DNA from: Syngnathus acus
Lineage: Eukaryota > Chordata > Actinopteri > Syngnathiformes > Syngnathidae
DNA: 64,000 bases
Direction of reading: 5' to 3'
NCBI RefSeq assembly: GCF_901709675.1
Contig: NC_051088.1
Span: forward strand, 23,996,193 to 24,060,192
Translations under genes and position numbers: made by a program
Part shown: positions 47,279-60,400 of the stretch, piece after piece
How positions within the stretch are numbered: the first letter of the stretch is position 1
Layout of the letters: every line of letters begins with the position of its first letter
The notes under the pieces: model-generated
Told to the model about the DNA's origin: nothing
The model's input: only the letters and a program-made list of their open reading frames with translations
Databases searched by the model: none

Positions 47279-50200
47279 CCTCTTCCCATCTGAGCCGGAA
47301 ACATCCTCTGCCAAGCTCTTCAAGGTCTCAAGTGTAAACTTTTTCAGGTGAATAGTTCCTTCCTATCGCATTAAATCAACTTCATAGCCAACCCTGCCGC
47401 AGAAGTCAAAAGATCTCAAGGACCCAACAAAGGTCATGAAGAGTATCAGCACAAACAAAAACCCCAAAACCAGCACCAAGAAATCGCCCCCCCACCTCAA
47501 GTCATGAAAACAATTAACATGGCTAATTAGCACTCACTCAACATGACCGCCATTGATTTGATAGAGCGAGTGAGTTACGAGCTACTCGCTTGCAAATGGC
47601 GCACCACATAAAATTTACTGACAACCTCTCACCAGTAATAACCCAAGATAAATCTCGGGCGCGGGCGGCACGACCTGTCATCAAACGGAAAAGGTCCTTG
47701 GGGGAGGGGGCGGGGTGTCGAGAGGTCGGGCACATCTGGTGACATGATGGCGTCGAAGCGCTTAAGATAATTGCCTCCATTTAATGGTCTAATCACTCAC
47801 TCGGGACTCATCAGAGACATCCACCGAGGCCGGACACCATATTTGTTCCAGGTAGCGAAGAAGAAGTCACCATCTTGGAATGGTCTTATCACGCTGAGTT
47901 ATATGAAACTGCATCTCACGAGCACATCGGCTTTGTTTTATTAAAGCTGCTTTATTAAGCCTCAAGCAGGAGATAAAACGGAGCTATTTTTCTTTATTGC
48001 GTGCGACGCTTTGGGACAATAGAAAGGAACGAGCAGTCTGAAGGAGTCAAGGGGGGACAAAAGGAGGACCGGGCGAGCGGGCGGGCGAGCGGCATCTTGG
48101 AGCACTGGCAGGGGAATGTTAACCAGACTGCACTTTGGAATAACAATAGCCGGCCGGCGCTGGCAGGCAGATAGCCGGTGACAAAGCCTCCCCTGACGGA
48201 GGCAAGCCGGCGGGGCATACAAAAAAAAAAAGAGCAGCTAGGAAACAAATAACACAGATAGCAACTCGCTTAAGGGACTTTCGTTAGACTTCACGCAGGT
48301 CACATGAGAAAGGCGACATCATTCAAAAAAAAAAATATTGGGAGATGCGTGTGACATTTATTTCTCGGCGGAGGAAGTTACTTTTATTTTCTTTACACCG
48401 ATTTAAAAACTTTCATCAAGTTCTTTTCAGCTCACCGTGCAACTTGTCAATGAAATTTAAAAAAACTTATTTTCTGACTCACTTTGCTTGGCAAATGCTT
48501 TTAACCCTTCCCGGCAACAACTTGCTTTGTTTTTTTGGGGGGCTTCAGGTGGCAGGAACACAATCTACTGGACGCCCGCCACCTTCCATATCCGCCAGAC
48601 ACTGAAACACTGGCTGGTAAGAGGCAACTAAAGATTGTGCTTGTCCTTGTCACATGGCATCAGTGAGTCGAGAGGGGAACGAACGCCAGTGACATGCGTT
48701 GGCTGACATACACTTTTGATGTAGGGTGACATTTTTTTTTATTTTTTTTATTACCCTTAGCTGGCTGCAGCCTCTTTTTTAACTGACGGAAAGCATGCAA
48801 ATTTTGAGATGTCAGAAAGAAGGCTGTTCAATAGCATAGTAGCTTTATAATATAATTAACTCATTACGAGATCTGAATTAAATATTTGGACTAAAAAAAA
48901 AAAATTTTCATTTACTGTTGCGGTTAATATATTTTCTCTCAGCTGCTTGATTGCGTAATTTTCGTTCACTCATTCAAATGATGGCTTCCGTCACCTGTAG
49001 AAAATATTACTTGCTCAGTGTCAAATGTAGCCTTCATTGAATTTTTTTTTTAATATATATTTTTAAAAGCTAAATTAAATTTGAAATGATAAATTATGAT
49101 GGTGCCAAGTTATAATTTGCAACACCAGAATACAGTATATAAAGAATATAAAGTCTGTATGAGACACAAGGTCAAGGCAAGATATAAATAGGAAGAAAAA
49201 CAAGTCTAACATTCTAGCCTCATGCTCTAATTTCATGAGGCTCTTTGTTTAACATTTCTTTGACTATAATCACACAATAAACCTGAAAACACTCATAAAT
49301 TCCCACGTGCAACACACACACATTGCTATGCCGCAACCTTAAAGTGGAAAAAGAAGAGAATTATTCGGAAAAAAACAAATCGAGCATGTTTTATCCAAGG
49401 TTTGCTTTCCTCCGTCCTTCATCCATCCCCTTTTAGTTGAACAAAACCACAAGAGCAATTGAGAGCCGGGAGTGAGTCCTTCTTATCACCAAGGTGATGT
49501 AAGCAACCGCTATAAATTGGAAGCGCCATTGTTTTCAGCCCAACAACATGACACACGTGCAAGGACAAGATTTTACTCTGCTCAATGTTGCCGGAGGGAC
49601 AAATCAAATGAAGGTCTTGGGAGCAGAGGGTGCTGGAGGGGAGGACCCAGCTGGTGCAATCTGAACCGGACTTTTTTTTTTGTGTGTAAGCAGCTGCATC
49701 TACCAGGAGAGGTGAAGGGGGGGGCGGAATAAGACGTCTAAACCGAGGTTGGGATGAGAGCGCTGTCAAAATACCAATAGTTGATAAACTGTTAAAAAAA
49801 TTCACGTGTGCATTTTTTTATGCATCTTCATCTCATTTTGGCATCATCATCACCCCCCCCCCCCCCCTTCACCACCTGACAGAGTGCAGCAGGTGGTCCA
49901 TGGCATTTGCAGGATCCCGAGTATGTGTGGTTAAAAATAACATGACCCCTCGCATTGCAGGCAGCCCAACTGCGCCCCCCCCCTCTCCACATTTCAACCG
50001 ATAATGAATGGAATCAATCCAGTTGGACATTTATCAAAGTACGGCGTCATCTTCAGGTAACGGCGGAAGATGAGACACGTTATTTCTCTCCGGCCTACTC
50101 TGTAATTCTGATTGCGTCATTCATGCGTGAAAGCAACTTTTTCGAACATGACATAACAAATGATCCTCACTCTTTTCACCCCCCCAGTGAGATAAAAGGA

Positions 50201-52589
50201 ACACAAACAAAGAGACGACATGAATATGTGTCACTGTGTACAAAAATGTGACTTCAAAAAAACAACACAGATATTTGAAATTCAATATAACCAGACAAAA
50301 GTAATAATGTCGAGGACAAGTTTAGCATCGAGGGAGCCTCGCGTCTCCAATAAGAGCATCAACAATGCTGATTCCAGATATTACCGAGCGAGGATTATTA
50401 ACATATGCAGACACCTTCCTCTTATTCCAAAACCTGAACGGAGGGACGAGCCAGCAAAACATTATTTCGTTGTCAAAAGTTTTTTGTTGTTGCTGTTTTC
50501 TTGCCACAGGGTTTCGCGATTTTTATCTCTCCGTCGCGGTTCGGGGAATATTCCAACAATTCAAGACAAGTGAGAGGCAAAGTTTGCAAATGTGTTTCCG
50601 TGTCATTAAATATGAGTTTTGTCAAAACAGGACAGCTCAAGTCCAACGTGAAACATGAACGGGCAATGCGTCAATGGATAGGCCGATAATAACAAAGATC
50701 GCGAGGAGACCTTGGGGGGGCTATAACGACGGAACATAATCAAAGCAGCTCCCATCAAAGACTGAGGCAGATATTAAAGACGAATGAGTTCATGTGAGGA
50801 GTGGTAGAAACTGTACCTCGCCTCCCCACTAGGTGGCCCCCTCCTGCTATCTGGGTGAATGCTATGCTCACTTTCAAATTTGGCTTTTGTCTACACAAAC
50901 AAAATATTTATTGAATATTTTGGTATTCTGAGGTACTCCTGCAAAATTCTAGCGAATAATCGGGCATTTGAATAAAAATAAAAAACGAAATGTTTTTGCT
51001 TGGTAAAAGATACAGAAGATACATTTTCGCTTAATGAACAGCCAACTGGTTTTCCTTTTTTGGAAAATCGTTTTTTTTTGGGTGAAATTTTCTTTCTTGG
51101 AATATTAGTGAGATTTTAGATGAATCTGTTTCAATATTCTGGAATATGAGACAAAATGACCTCACAAAACACATCATAACATCTGCGTGGTTAGAGTTAT
51201 TTTTAGCATTCATAAGCAACAACTGAAATTGATTTCAAGTCGATGCGGTGACGATTAAGAGTTCCAAACACTTGGATTTTTTTATTTTTTTTAACTCTAA
51301 CAAGACAAAACACTTTTTCTAACATAAACATATCATTTCCTAATTTAATACAAACTCACTTGTGGTCCAGTGAGTATTGCAGATCAAATTATGTTCAACC
51401 TGAAAGGTTCACTATCATCAACAAACTAAATTTGCCAGTCTTCTCCTTTTGTCAGTCAAACGAATTCAGTTTGTGCGTGCGTGTCAGCACTGAGACATGG
51501 CACGAAGCAGGCAGTGCCACCCAGAGAGGCCGATGCCGCAGGGGGCACCGTCTGGCGGGCGGGACAGGTGCTACCTGTCACATCAGTGGCTTGGAGAGTG
51601 CAGTCCATTTCAAAGCAGCTGCTCACCTACCCACACACACACACACACACACCATTACAACATTGCTGTCAATCAGGCGGATTTTGCCGGTGATCCGCAG
51701 CAATGTGGGAAGCAGGCAGATGGCGAGAGCTTAGTAAGCTTAACTCAGATGGAAAAAAAACTGGACAAGAAATTGCCAATCAGCAGCAACGTCACGTCTT
51801 CAGTGCACCTGGACAGCCGCTCTCTCACCTGTGCTAATGTGAGCGGCGCCTCTCCATTAGCAGCAGAATAATGTTGACAGGCATCAAGTTGAAGCGCTCT
51901 TCACCTGGAGAGCGCAGTTGTTTTCTCACTCCATTATTCCACAAATAGAAAAACAATCTGCTCGACACAATACGCCGCGGGTACAAGGCAGCGATCATGT
52001 ATTTTTCATTTTTTTTTGCAACGGCTCGTCTTTCTGGGCTATTTCGAGAAGTTCACCAAAGTCGCTGAGCTTGTTGCCGTGAATATATTTGTTGGGCAGA
52101 GTTAGGCGGATGTTTTTTTGCGCATTGGTGTCGTCGCTCTTCCACTCAATCTGTTTTGCGGGGGGCAAATGAAAAGAGACACAGCGCTCTCAGCGTGCAT
52201 CATCCCTGCTTCACATCCATCAGCGATCTCGTGCCCTCCACTTGCGCGCGGCCGAGCTGCAATTTGCCTCTGATTGTTTCCTCGGCGGTGAGCCGAAAAT
52301 GCCGTCCGCGGGTAGCGCTCGGGGTGAGGCGAGAGGGGGGGCTACATTTGTCCGGGCGAAAACGGCTAAATGGAACATGCTCATATCCTCAGCAGAGGTC
52401 AAGGCCATGTGACACGAGGCCACTTTTCATGGTTAATACGAACAAGCCCAGAGCAGAACGCTGACCGCGCTGACCTCTACAGCAGGCTTCAACTTCCGAG
52501 CGACTTGTTTGACATCATAATGCAAGCGCAGACCGAGCATATTGTGCCAAGCGGCATTTTATGCGATCAGCAGAGCACTGTGGAAAGTA
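47279..52589. other. Intron 1, long repeat-poor stretch
   Basis: About 5.3 kb with only poly(C) at 49853-49867, short A/T runs and a short (AC)n at 51632-51652. No exon or transposon recognised. Confidence 0.45.
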
Positions 52590-53220
52590 CCGTCATTTAT
52601 GGACTATAAACCGCACCAGTTGAAATTAGGGAGAAAATCCTGTTTTGTTCATATATAAACCGTCTTGGACTATAAGTCACAAGTGTTTTAATGTCTAATT
52701 TACATATCTAAGAAATAATATACAGTGATCCCTCGCTACTTCGCGTTTCGTTTATCGCGGCTTCACTACGTGGCGGATTTTTTTTTCCAAATTAAAAAAA
52801 CATTTAAGAGTCAGAATAAAACTTCGAAATTGAGGAAACGTGTGTCTAACCTTTAGGACAATGTAATATTGCTCCAAATGTTCGTTTACATTCCTTTAGA
52901 AGTCCGTTTTGGCGTGTTAGCACGATCGCGAATTAGCATCTTTCCGCTAACTCGTTAGCCTGCCCAGTACTTCTTGTTGGTGACCGTACTTCGCGGATTT
53001 CACTTATCGCGGGTGGTTTTTGGAACCAATTATCCGTGATAAATGAGGGATTACTGTAATATATAAAATCAAAATATAGTAAATAAATAAAAATATATAA
53101 ATATACAAATACATAAATATAAATAAATACAGATAAATATAATATATAAAATCAATCAATAATATAAAAATCATGAAAAATCCATAGATAAGCTGCACTG
53201 GACTATAAGACGCAGTTTTC
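52590..53220. mobile_element. CCGTNATTT...ACTATAA-type element, truncated and interrupted
   Basis: Left end CCGTCATTTATGGACTATAA after TA, then ATATATAAACCGTCTTGGAC. It is interrupted by the pogo-like element at 52723-53056 and an AT tract, and resumes with CTGCACTGGACTATAAGACG near 53193. The matching inverted right terminus is not found. Confidence 0.6.
52723..53056 (-). mobile_element. Pogo/Tigger-like MITE, copy 2, nested
   Basis: A 334-bp element, reverse orientation of 36838-37165. Starts CAGTGATCCCTCGCTACTTC, ends with the inverse of CAGTAATCCCTCATTTATCA. Perfect TA on both sides (52721-52722, 53057-53058). It sits inside the CCGTCATTTATGGACTATAA-type fragment at 52590-53220. Confidence 0.85.
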
Positions 53221-54223
53221 TAAACTTGTTCTACAAAGAGGGAACACATTCTCCCGATAAACATCAAATATTTGTGTGCTCTTGATCAACATTCCTAGAA
53301 ATCGACAAAACAGTTTAGCTCATTTGTTTGACATTCGGCCACTTGATTTCAGGATCTGAAACACCAAAGACTTCCTGTTCCTCCACATGCATCTTTACTA
53401 TTTACAAGACTAATCCACTCATTAATTCATAACGGAGTCCATAAGTACTTATCAGAGGATTAACCTGAAGCAGCTCCCGCTATGCAGGCTTCACATAAGT
53501 GCAGCAGTTGCTCCGCCATCAAGGCGCTGGACACAAAACAAGCGATAACAAAATGGGCTAAACATAAGACAGTGCTCGGTCCGACGGTGACCTCCGGTGA
53601 CCTCCGGTGACCCCCTACGGCTGAAACAATAGCCCTGGAGTTAACTGTTAGCAAGACGACTAACTCAAACGAGATTCGCTACGCCTCATTGCTGGTCAGA
53701 ATCAAGCTTTGATGACCCGATAAACACAAACGTTGCCAAGAGTTTTTAAATGATGCCATATGTGCTCCTAAATGTGTGTGTTTGCGTGTGTGTGCGTATT
53801 CACTCCGTTTGTCAGCAGACATCCCAGCAAGTCGCTTTCAAAGTTAGCAGCTAAATAAAGTTAAAGGCAGTTAGGTAGCGAGAGAGGCCAGCCGCCAGAG
53901 GTCACGTTACATTGGATGATTTTATCTGTGCCAAGTGGGCTCGGAACACCCCGCCTCCTCCTCGGCCACCGCTTTGAAACTAAACCACCTTACATGGAGA
54001 TAAAACCTACAAAAGTTATTTTCATCCGAGCTGTCTGCAGAGTTGAGCTGATTAGTAAGATGAGGCTCACTTGCTAAAAAGGTCAGTGAGTTGCCGAAGG
54101 CATTACAAAGAGGAGCAAAAAATATATATTTCATCTTAAAAAACATTAGCAAAGTAATTAAATCATTTTTATTGTACTTTTTCCTTCAATGCTTCTGTTG
54201 ATCATTCTGGTGTGCACATTGTG
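53221..54223. other. Intron 1 around the DR4-like repeat
   Basis: Unique-looking sequence; only the 10-bp triple repeat at 53586-53613 stands out. Confidence 0.45.
53588..53613 (-). promoter_or_regulatory. Candidate triple direct repeat of nuclear-receptor half-sites (DR4-DR4)
   Basis: On the minus strand, the sense strand of the gene, it reads GGGTCA, CCGG, AGGTCA, CCGG, AGGTCA. Three half-sites are separated by exactly 4 bp, the spacing used by thyroid hormone and LXR heterodimers with RXR. The array is also a simple 10-bp tandem repeat, so chance origin is possible. Confidence 0.35.
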
Positions 54224-54402
54224 GTCAACTGGGGGCAGTATAACACCTGCACTGGATATTCAGCTCCTCTGTTTCTCAGTGCGGCAGTAATATTTGGCGT
54301 TCTTCACAGAGGATTGGTGTCCTGTCTGTCTACATGTGTTGCTGCACTTGTTTTGTTTTTTTAGCCTGTGTGCAAATGGAGTGGCAAACTTTGGTTGACT
54401 TT
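54224..54402. repeat. Dispersed repeat, copy 2 (GGGGGCAGTATAA family)
   Basis: Starts AACTGGGGGCAGTATAACAC and ends near ACTTTGGTTGACTTTTGG. It shares six ordered landmarks with 40797-41017 in the same orientation. No inverted termini or target duplication found. Family unknown. Confidence 0.65.
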
Positions 54403-56287
54403 TGGTGCACCCCATTGCAACTTGTGTTTTGACTATTTGAAGGGAAAATCTCAAAATAAAACTTTTTCCATTAAATTGTAGACAGTAAACATCTTCAACA
54501 AACTTACGAAACTCTGTAAGATGACAAATCCGGATTTAGAAGGACTCATGAGGTCTGGTATAACTTCTTATTGATTGATACATTTGAGTCATTTTCCCAA
54601 GGATCTCTGTCCTTCTGTGAAGACCAGATTAAAGTTGAGGGTCAGATAATAGAGGCGCTGCACCGCCAACTCTCACCAAGTTCCAAATGGGCAAATAGAA
54701 ATCTCAGAAAAAGCTTTGAATAATTCATTTGCCAGATATCGATCCATTCTGTTGTGTTTTCTCTGCACCAACCGGCCGCTGCAGCCCAGCACGGTAATTA
54801 GTCAACAGGGGTGCTATAGGACGGCCACGCATGAGCTGTAGAAATCCTTCGCAAAAAGAAGGCTGAGAACAATTCCCTCTTCAACCTCTCCTTGCCGGGT
54901 CCAAGGAGAGTCCCCGCGTGAATTTCTGAAGCCAGAGAACCGAAATACGGTTGTCCAAATCAGGAAGGACTACCTTTGTATCAGTGGAACATCAAAGCTA
55001 TTGTAGAAAACAATAAGAGGAATCGATGGCAAAACCTTGGAACGTTTCCCGCAGATGCGCCAGAACCGATGATGAATAACAAGTGGCTGCAAACAGAGTA
55101 AACCACGGTGGGAGGGAGCGTGTGTCACATTTCATAAGACGGAGTGGAGACAAAAGTAGTGCGAGGAGACCAAACATATCCATGGCGACCAAACGTCTCT
55201 CCAGATAGCGGCGAGATAACACGAGGAAGCGCAAACAGGCTGACAGGTGCTTAAATTTCAGATTTTTTTTTCCCCCGAGCTTTTATTTTCCTCGCATGCC
55301 ATCCATCTTGCCTCCGCACCGTTCCGTCCCTCACCTCTTGTCCTCCGCCGTGAACCCGAGAGGACTTGAACAGATGCTTGCGTAGGTTTGCCCGCCCTAT
55401 TTTTTTTTTATGTACAAATATGCTTGGCGGAAAAATGCCCCCGGGGTGAAAGCGCGGCAGGGGGGGCTGCCAGGGGGCAAGCTTTTGTCAAGAAGTAGAG
55501 CCCCAGGGTGGACAAAGAGCTCGCCAAACCCAAAGAAAGCCTAAAACCATTCGTCTTGTTAATGGTGCTGTCACTTTCTATAATAGATTTTAATTCCGCT
55601 ATGTGCAACACAAATGGGAAAGGAGTCCTCAGTGGGAAATCCAAAAAAAAAAAAAAAAAAAAATCCCTGGAAGTCACATATTGGACAACATTATTTAGAA
55701 ATCTGATTTTAAAATGGTTGTGCTACAAACTAAAAGCGCTAATTGCAGTCAGCCGGGCCAAATCACCTCACTGACAGCGATCCAAGACACGCCAAACAAG
55801 ATTTCAGATGACCCTGGTCTTGGCTGATCCCCCACCCCCCCCAAAACCACGTCACCGACCACAGTGGAAAGCCGACTCATATCGGACCAGAATCATGTTT
55901 CGACTTAAAGCAAACAGCCCTTTGCGAAACAAATGACAGATTAACTGCAAGCTTATCGCTGATATGTAAATGGCAAAAAAAGTGTGCATTAAATACCAGA
56001 CAGGACCTAGAGTTTTCCATGGCTAAATGTGACAAGCGATGTGTTGTAACCGAGTGTAAGATGACAACGGCGTGTCAGCTGGCCGGTGGAACGCCGTGTT
56101 GCTGCTATTTACGGCGTCTTTGTGGTATCAACATAGCAGAGACGGACGGACGGTTAAGGGCAGGAGGAGGAGTTGAACTATTTTAAATAAGGGAGTCCTG
56201 ATTCCTGGCACTGGAATGACTGTGCGTAGATGTTTTCCATGTGTGAAGGCCACCAAAGCATGAAGAAGCCCACATCTATGGCGCTAT
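54403..56287. other. Intron 1, nothing recognised
   Basis: A-run at 55643-55662 and short C-runs near 55831. No exon or repeat family. Confidence 0.45.
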
Positions 56288-56627
56288 GGTCGAGGGCCAG
56301 ATACGGCCCACCACATCATTTGATGTGGCCCGAGAAGACAAATCGTGCATCAAATTCGTGTGTCATTACTAGAATTGCAAATTGCCTTCACTTTTTAAAA
56401 ATAGAGATATTGGTAGCAATTTTTATTACCGTTCATCTTTTGAAACTATTTGAACAGTTTTTACTCGTCTCTGATTTCAAAATTAGTTATTCATCAGTTT
56501 GCTGTGTAGCCAATACATATACCGTTTTTTTCCGTGTATAATGCGCAAAATTTAACTAATTTATTGTCCTAAAATCTGGGGTGCGCATTATACATGGGTA
56601 CAAATTTTATTTATTTATTTATTTTTT

Positions 56628-56667
<40 letters not shown>

Positions 56668-57466
56668 AAATCATGGTACAACAAAACCAACAACAGGACT
56701 GACCGACAATAGTGTGTTTGTACTGTGCTCTGGTCATTTCGTCAAAGAAGGGATAATAGTCCTCTTCTCTTCTTGACTGACAATGAATGTGATAGTTTAA
56801 TACAATCAGCAAATAACAAAATGCGTATTACAGGTAATATTTTATTTCACAACACTTTGCCTTGTTCCTTTCGTCTCTGCTGTTCACTTCAAACACGCTC
56901 CATACGAACGCAATGCTCTCGTATCAGACGCTTGCTCGATCACCTGCTCGTTTGCTGTCACAATGTACCCTACACAAATCCGAAACATTTGTTGCAGCTC
57001 CGAGTCACGACGAGGGGCAAGTTTTGGTTTCCAAGGGTGTTTTTATTCCTCTTCAACGTCTCTCCCATACAGAGCCGCCTTTTTCACATGTCCGCACGTC
57101 ACTTTCCTCTCTTTTCATCTGATCGCGGTGGTGCCTTTACGGGCAGTCGGAGAAATCAACGGCAACAAAAAAAAATACATCCAGCCTAGTTAAGACCATA
57201 CCAAAGACTATAAAAATGGGACCCATTGCCTCCCTGCGTGTGTGACGATCATTGGGACTTAAAAATAAATAAATAAATAAATAAAAAATTGGGTGCGTAT
57301 TATACATGGGTACAGGCTTTTTTCCAGCATCAACATGCCATTTTTAGGGTGCGTATTATACATGGGGGCGCATTATACACGGAAAAAAACGGTATATCGT
57401 AATGGCCCTCCGAAGGGAACTATGACTACAATGCGGCCCGGTGACAAAAATGAGTTTAACACCCCA
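56288..57466 (+). mobile_element. hAT-like element split by a nested insertion
   Basis: The left half (56288-56521) carries GGGCCAGATACGGCCCACC and the CATCATTTGATGTGG hairpin. The right half (57393-57466) carries TGGCCCTCCGAAGGGAACTA and ends TGAGTTTAACACCCC. They are separated by the 871-bp TA-flanked element at 56522-57392. The extreme left terminus (GGTGTCAAACTC) is missing, so the host was already truncated or has decayed. Confidence 0.75.
56522..57392. mobile_element. TA-flanked element, CCGTTTTTTTCCGTGTATAA type
   Basis: An 871-bp element with termini CCGTTTTTTTCCGTGTATAA and the inverse, flanked by TA (56520-56521, 57393-57394). Subterminal repeats of TGCGCATTATACATGGG lie at both ends. 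The interior has a long poly(T) tract (about 56633-56663) and an (AAAT)n tract. No recognisable transposase. It is inserted into a hAT-like element. Confidence 0.85.
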
Positions 57467-60400
57467 ACATAAGCGTTGTTTACTAAAAGACAAACAATGC
57501 CATTATCTTGAAAGAACAACACAGGAGTGAGGTTTTGCCAACGTCATGCTCAAGCTTGGAAATTTGTTCGAACTCAAAGGCTGTCCTCCAACAGTACATC
57601 TAGAATGAGGGGAATAGCCAATGTTGTTTTCCAGCATGTGAAATCCTCTCTGGCAACCTCGGAAGCCCTTCTGGCAGCTCACATCAAATAAAAGAACGGC
57701 ATCACTATTGAGTCTGGCAGCTGAGTTTCTCACTCCCAGCTTCTTCTTTAACGAAATCCACGCTCGACCCGACAGATAGAAGTCTACATTCAACAGGACG
57801 CGGGAGCATCGATCGGCAGATTCGTGCAAACACAAATCGCGTGTTAGACCTTGGCCGGGGTCCGTGTCGGCGACAGGCAATTCCATTACTCACAGCGAGG
57901 GTTAAAGGTCAGAGAGAGATCGATGAATGGAGGACGGAGACGTAAGGAATAGCGGCCGGGACAAAAAACAAATAGCTCCCGCTGTGACTTTGACCCGCCT
58001 ACAGAGGGTTTGAAAGAGGCAAGCGAACACACTTTGACCTCGGTGAGTCCAGGCAGAAGAACATAATTCAGTTTGACGGCAGGTAGGAGGAAGTAGGAGG
58101 AAGCTGAGTTCACTTAAGGCAACAAGAAATCAGCTCCGGCAGCATGCCATTGAGATGTAGCATGAACGGCGCCAAACAGATACTGACCAAGGCTTTTTTT
58201 TTAAATTTTTTTTTAAATGATTATTTTCCTGATAGATTTTAAAGCGTTTCTCTTCAACAAGATAAGTAAAAGATGATCTGCCTGGCTATTGTCGTCAAAG
58301 CCAAAGAGCGATCAGACGTTGGCAGATTCCATTTCGATCCGGCTACTTGTGCGTTTCATCTGGATCCCTGCTGTCTTTCTGCTTTCCCGACAGCACATCT
58401 ATTGCGGTCAAACACACAAAAAAAAAAAAAAATCCCGCTACACTCGCTATCAGCGGACGCGGCCTCCCGACCCCTTAATCCCCCGCAAAAACATCAGAAT
58501 GGCTCAGTTGAGGATTAGCATATGTTTCACTTCTTTGCCTGATATCGTGACGGTTGAACACAAGGGCAACTTCTCACTTTTCAACGGCCGTGATAAATAT
58601 TAGTCGAAACCTTTTTCACAAGTTCGATGGCTGGATTGATGTCGACCAGTTTCGAGTACGCTGATATTTCACAACAATAAGTTATTGACCTTTAATATCT
58701 CCGCGCACATCAGTCCACTCCTCATTATGCAAATGAGGCTTGGCCAGGAAGTGCCTGTGACAAGTGCTGAGGATGCTCTTTTTGTTGAGCAAAAACTGAG
58801 CTCAGCCGTTTCATAAAACAGCCTGTGCCCAAAAAAAATGAAGGGCAGATGTCTGTCAAATAACAAAGTTAAAAGGAAAATATGCATTTCAGTTAACAGT
58901 TTCCAGGTGTCTTGATATTTTTTGTTTTCGAGCAACTGGCAAAATACATGAAAATAGGAAGAACAGTCACACTTTACAAACTCTTTTTTTTGTGTTGTTG
59001 AAATCAGTCACTTTGGGGTAATCAGTAATGGTGTGTTATTTTTACATATCATTAACCACTATACAATTTAAAAAACTATTACTGTTACTCCATGGGAGCC
59101 GGCCAGCATTTTATCCCCTCAAGATTGAAAGTCACAATGGGTAAGAAATCCCCGATTGACAATAAGTGCAAATAGCCAGATTAGATCAATTTGCAAACGG
59201 CTTGTTTCGTTCAAAATTGATCGCTATAATTTTCTGTCTGGTACAAAGTAAAACCCGTCCGCCTCAAAGATAATTTGGCTGTTTTTTTTTCCATCTCCCA
59301 TGGCTCCTAAACCTTTCAAATTGAGTTTGTGAGAAAGGTGCAACGGCGTTCATTAGCTCCGGTTAACTATTACTGACTTTTCTCTTGTCGGCGGGCTCAG
59401 CGTGACTTTGACGGCATACAATTCCAATTAATGGCGCCATCTTCAAATAAGCAATGTTTCAAGCAAATTAAGTTAACGACTCCAAAAGTAAACAATCCCC
59501 TTAATTGTTCCATGGCAGGTGTCCGTTTGGAAAAGCGCTTTAAGAATTTTGACGGACATGATGTGGATTTATTGGATTTGGAAAAGCCGCTTTCACACCG
59601 CATACACGCTAAATTGGCACATCAGAGGCAGAACAGGAAAGCCAACATTCATTCGTCTGTCCCGTTCCGACAAGAAGAGCGGGACATCGCCGTGGCCAAA
59701 ATTCACATTGTGGCTTCACAAGTGAAATTAATGACGTGTGTTGCCATGCCGATGGAAAAATAATCATAGCTTTCAACATAAAATAACGAAGCTATTAAAC
59801 AAGCGTTTGATCGCTAGATTTTTTCTGAATCATGATGTGGTGCGCCAAAATTGACCAGCACAGCTTGATGCTGGTGCTAGCCAAGCCTATTTTTTTTTTC
59901 CCAGAGCTTTGGTTAAAAACAGAAGATGAGTGTGCACAGGCAGGGAATATGATTGAAAACAAAAAACATACCAAGAATTGAAATGGGAAATCTGTGCTAT
60001 GAAGCAAATTGAGGTTCATTTGGACATAGCCCGGAAAATTGTTTACTTTGCGAACTAAGTAGTCATAATTGTACAAAGCAGAATACAAAAAAAGCTGCTT
60101 CTGGATACATTATGGCACAAACTGATCAAATTACAGCAACGTCGAATCGTCCGTCCATTTTTGTTTTTCCTTGCTAGCTCCCAGCGAGTCACGAAGCTGT
60201 AATTTTCACTCCCTCTCTGCTATGCCGTGAGATAGCTGAGCTTTAGATAGCTGCAGCAATTAATAAGGTAACACGTCATTAACAGTAACTTGACGCCATT
60301 TTAACAGACCGCCAGTATTTAGCATTAGCACGCTTTCGTAGCTCAAATGCCAAAACGATGCTACGTGCTGAGAGATTGAAGAAATGTGTCGAAATGCCAA

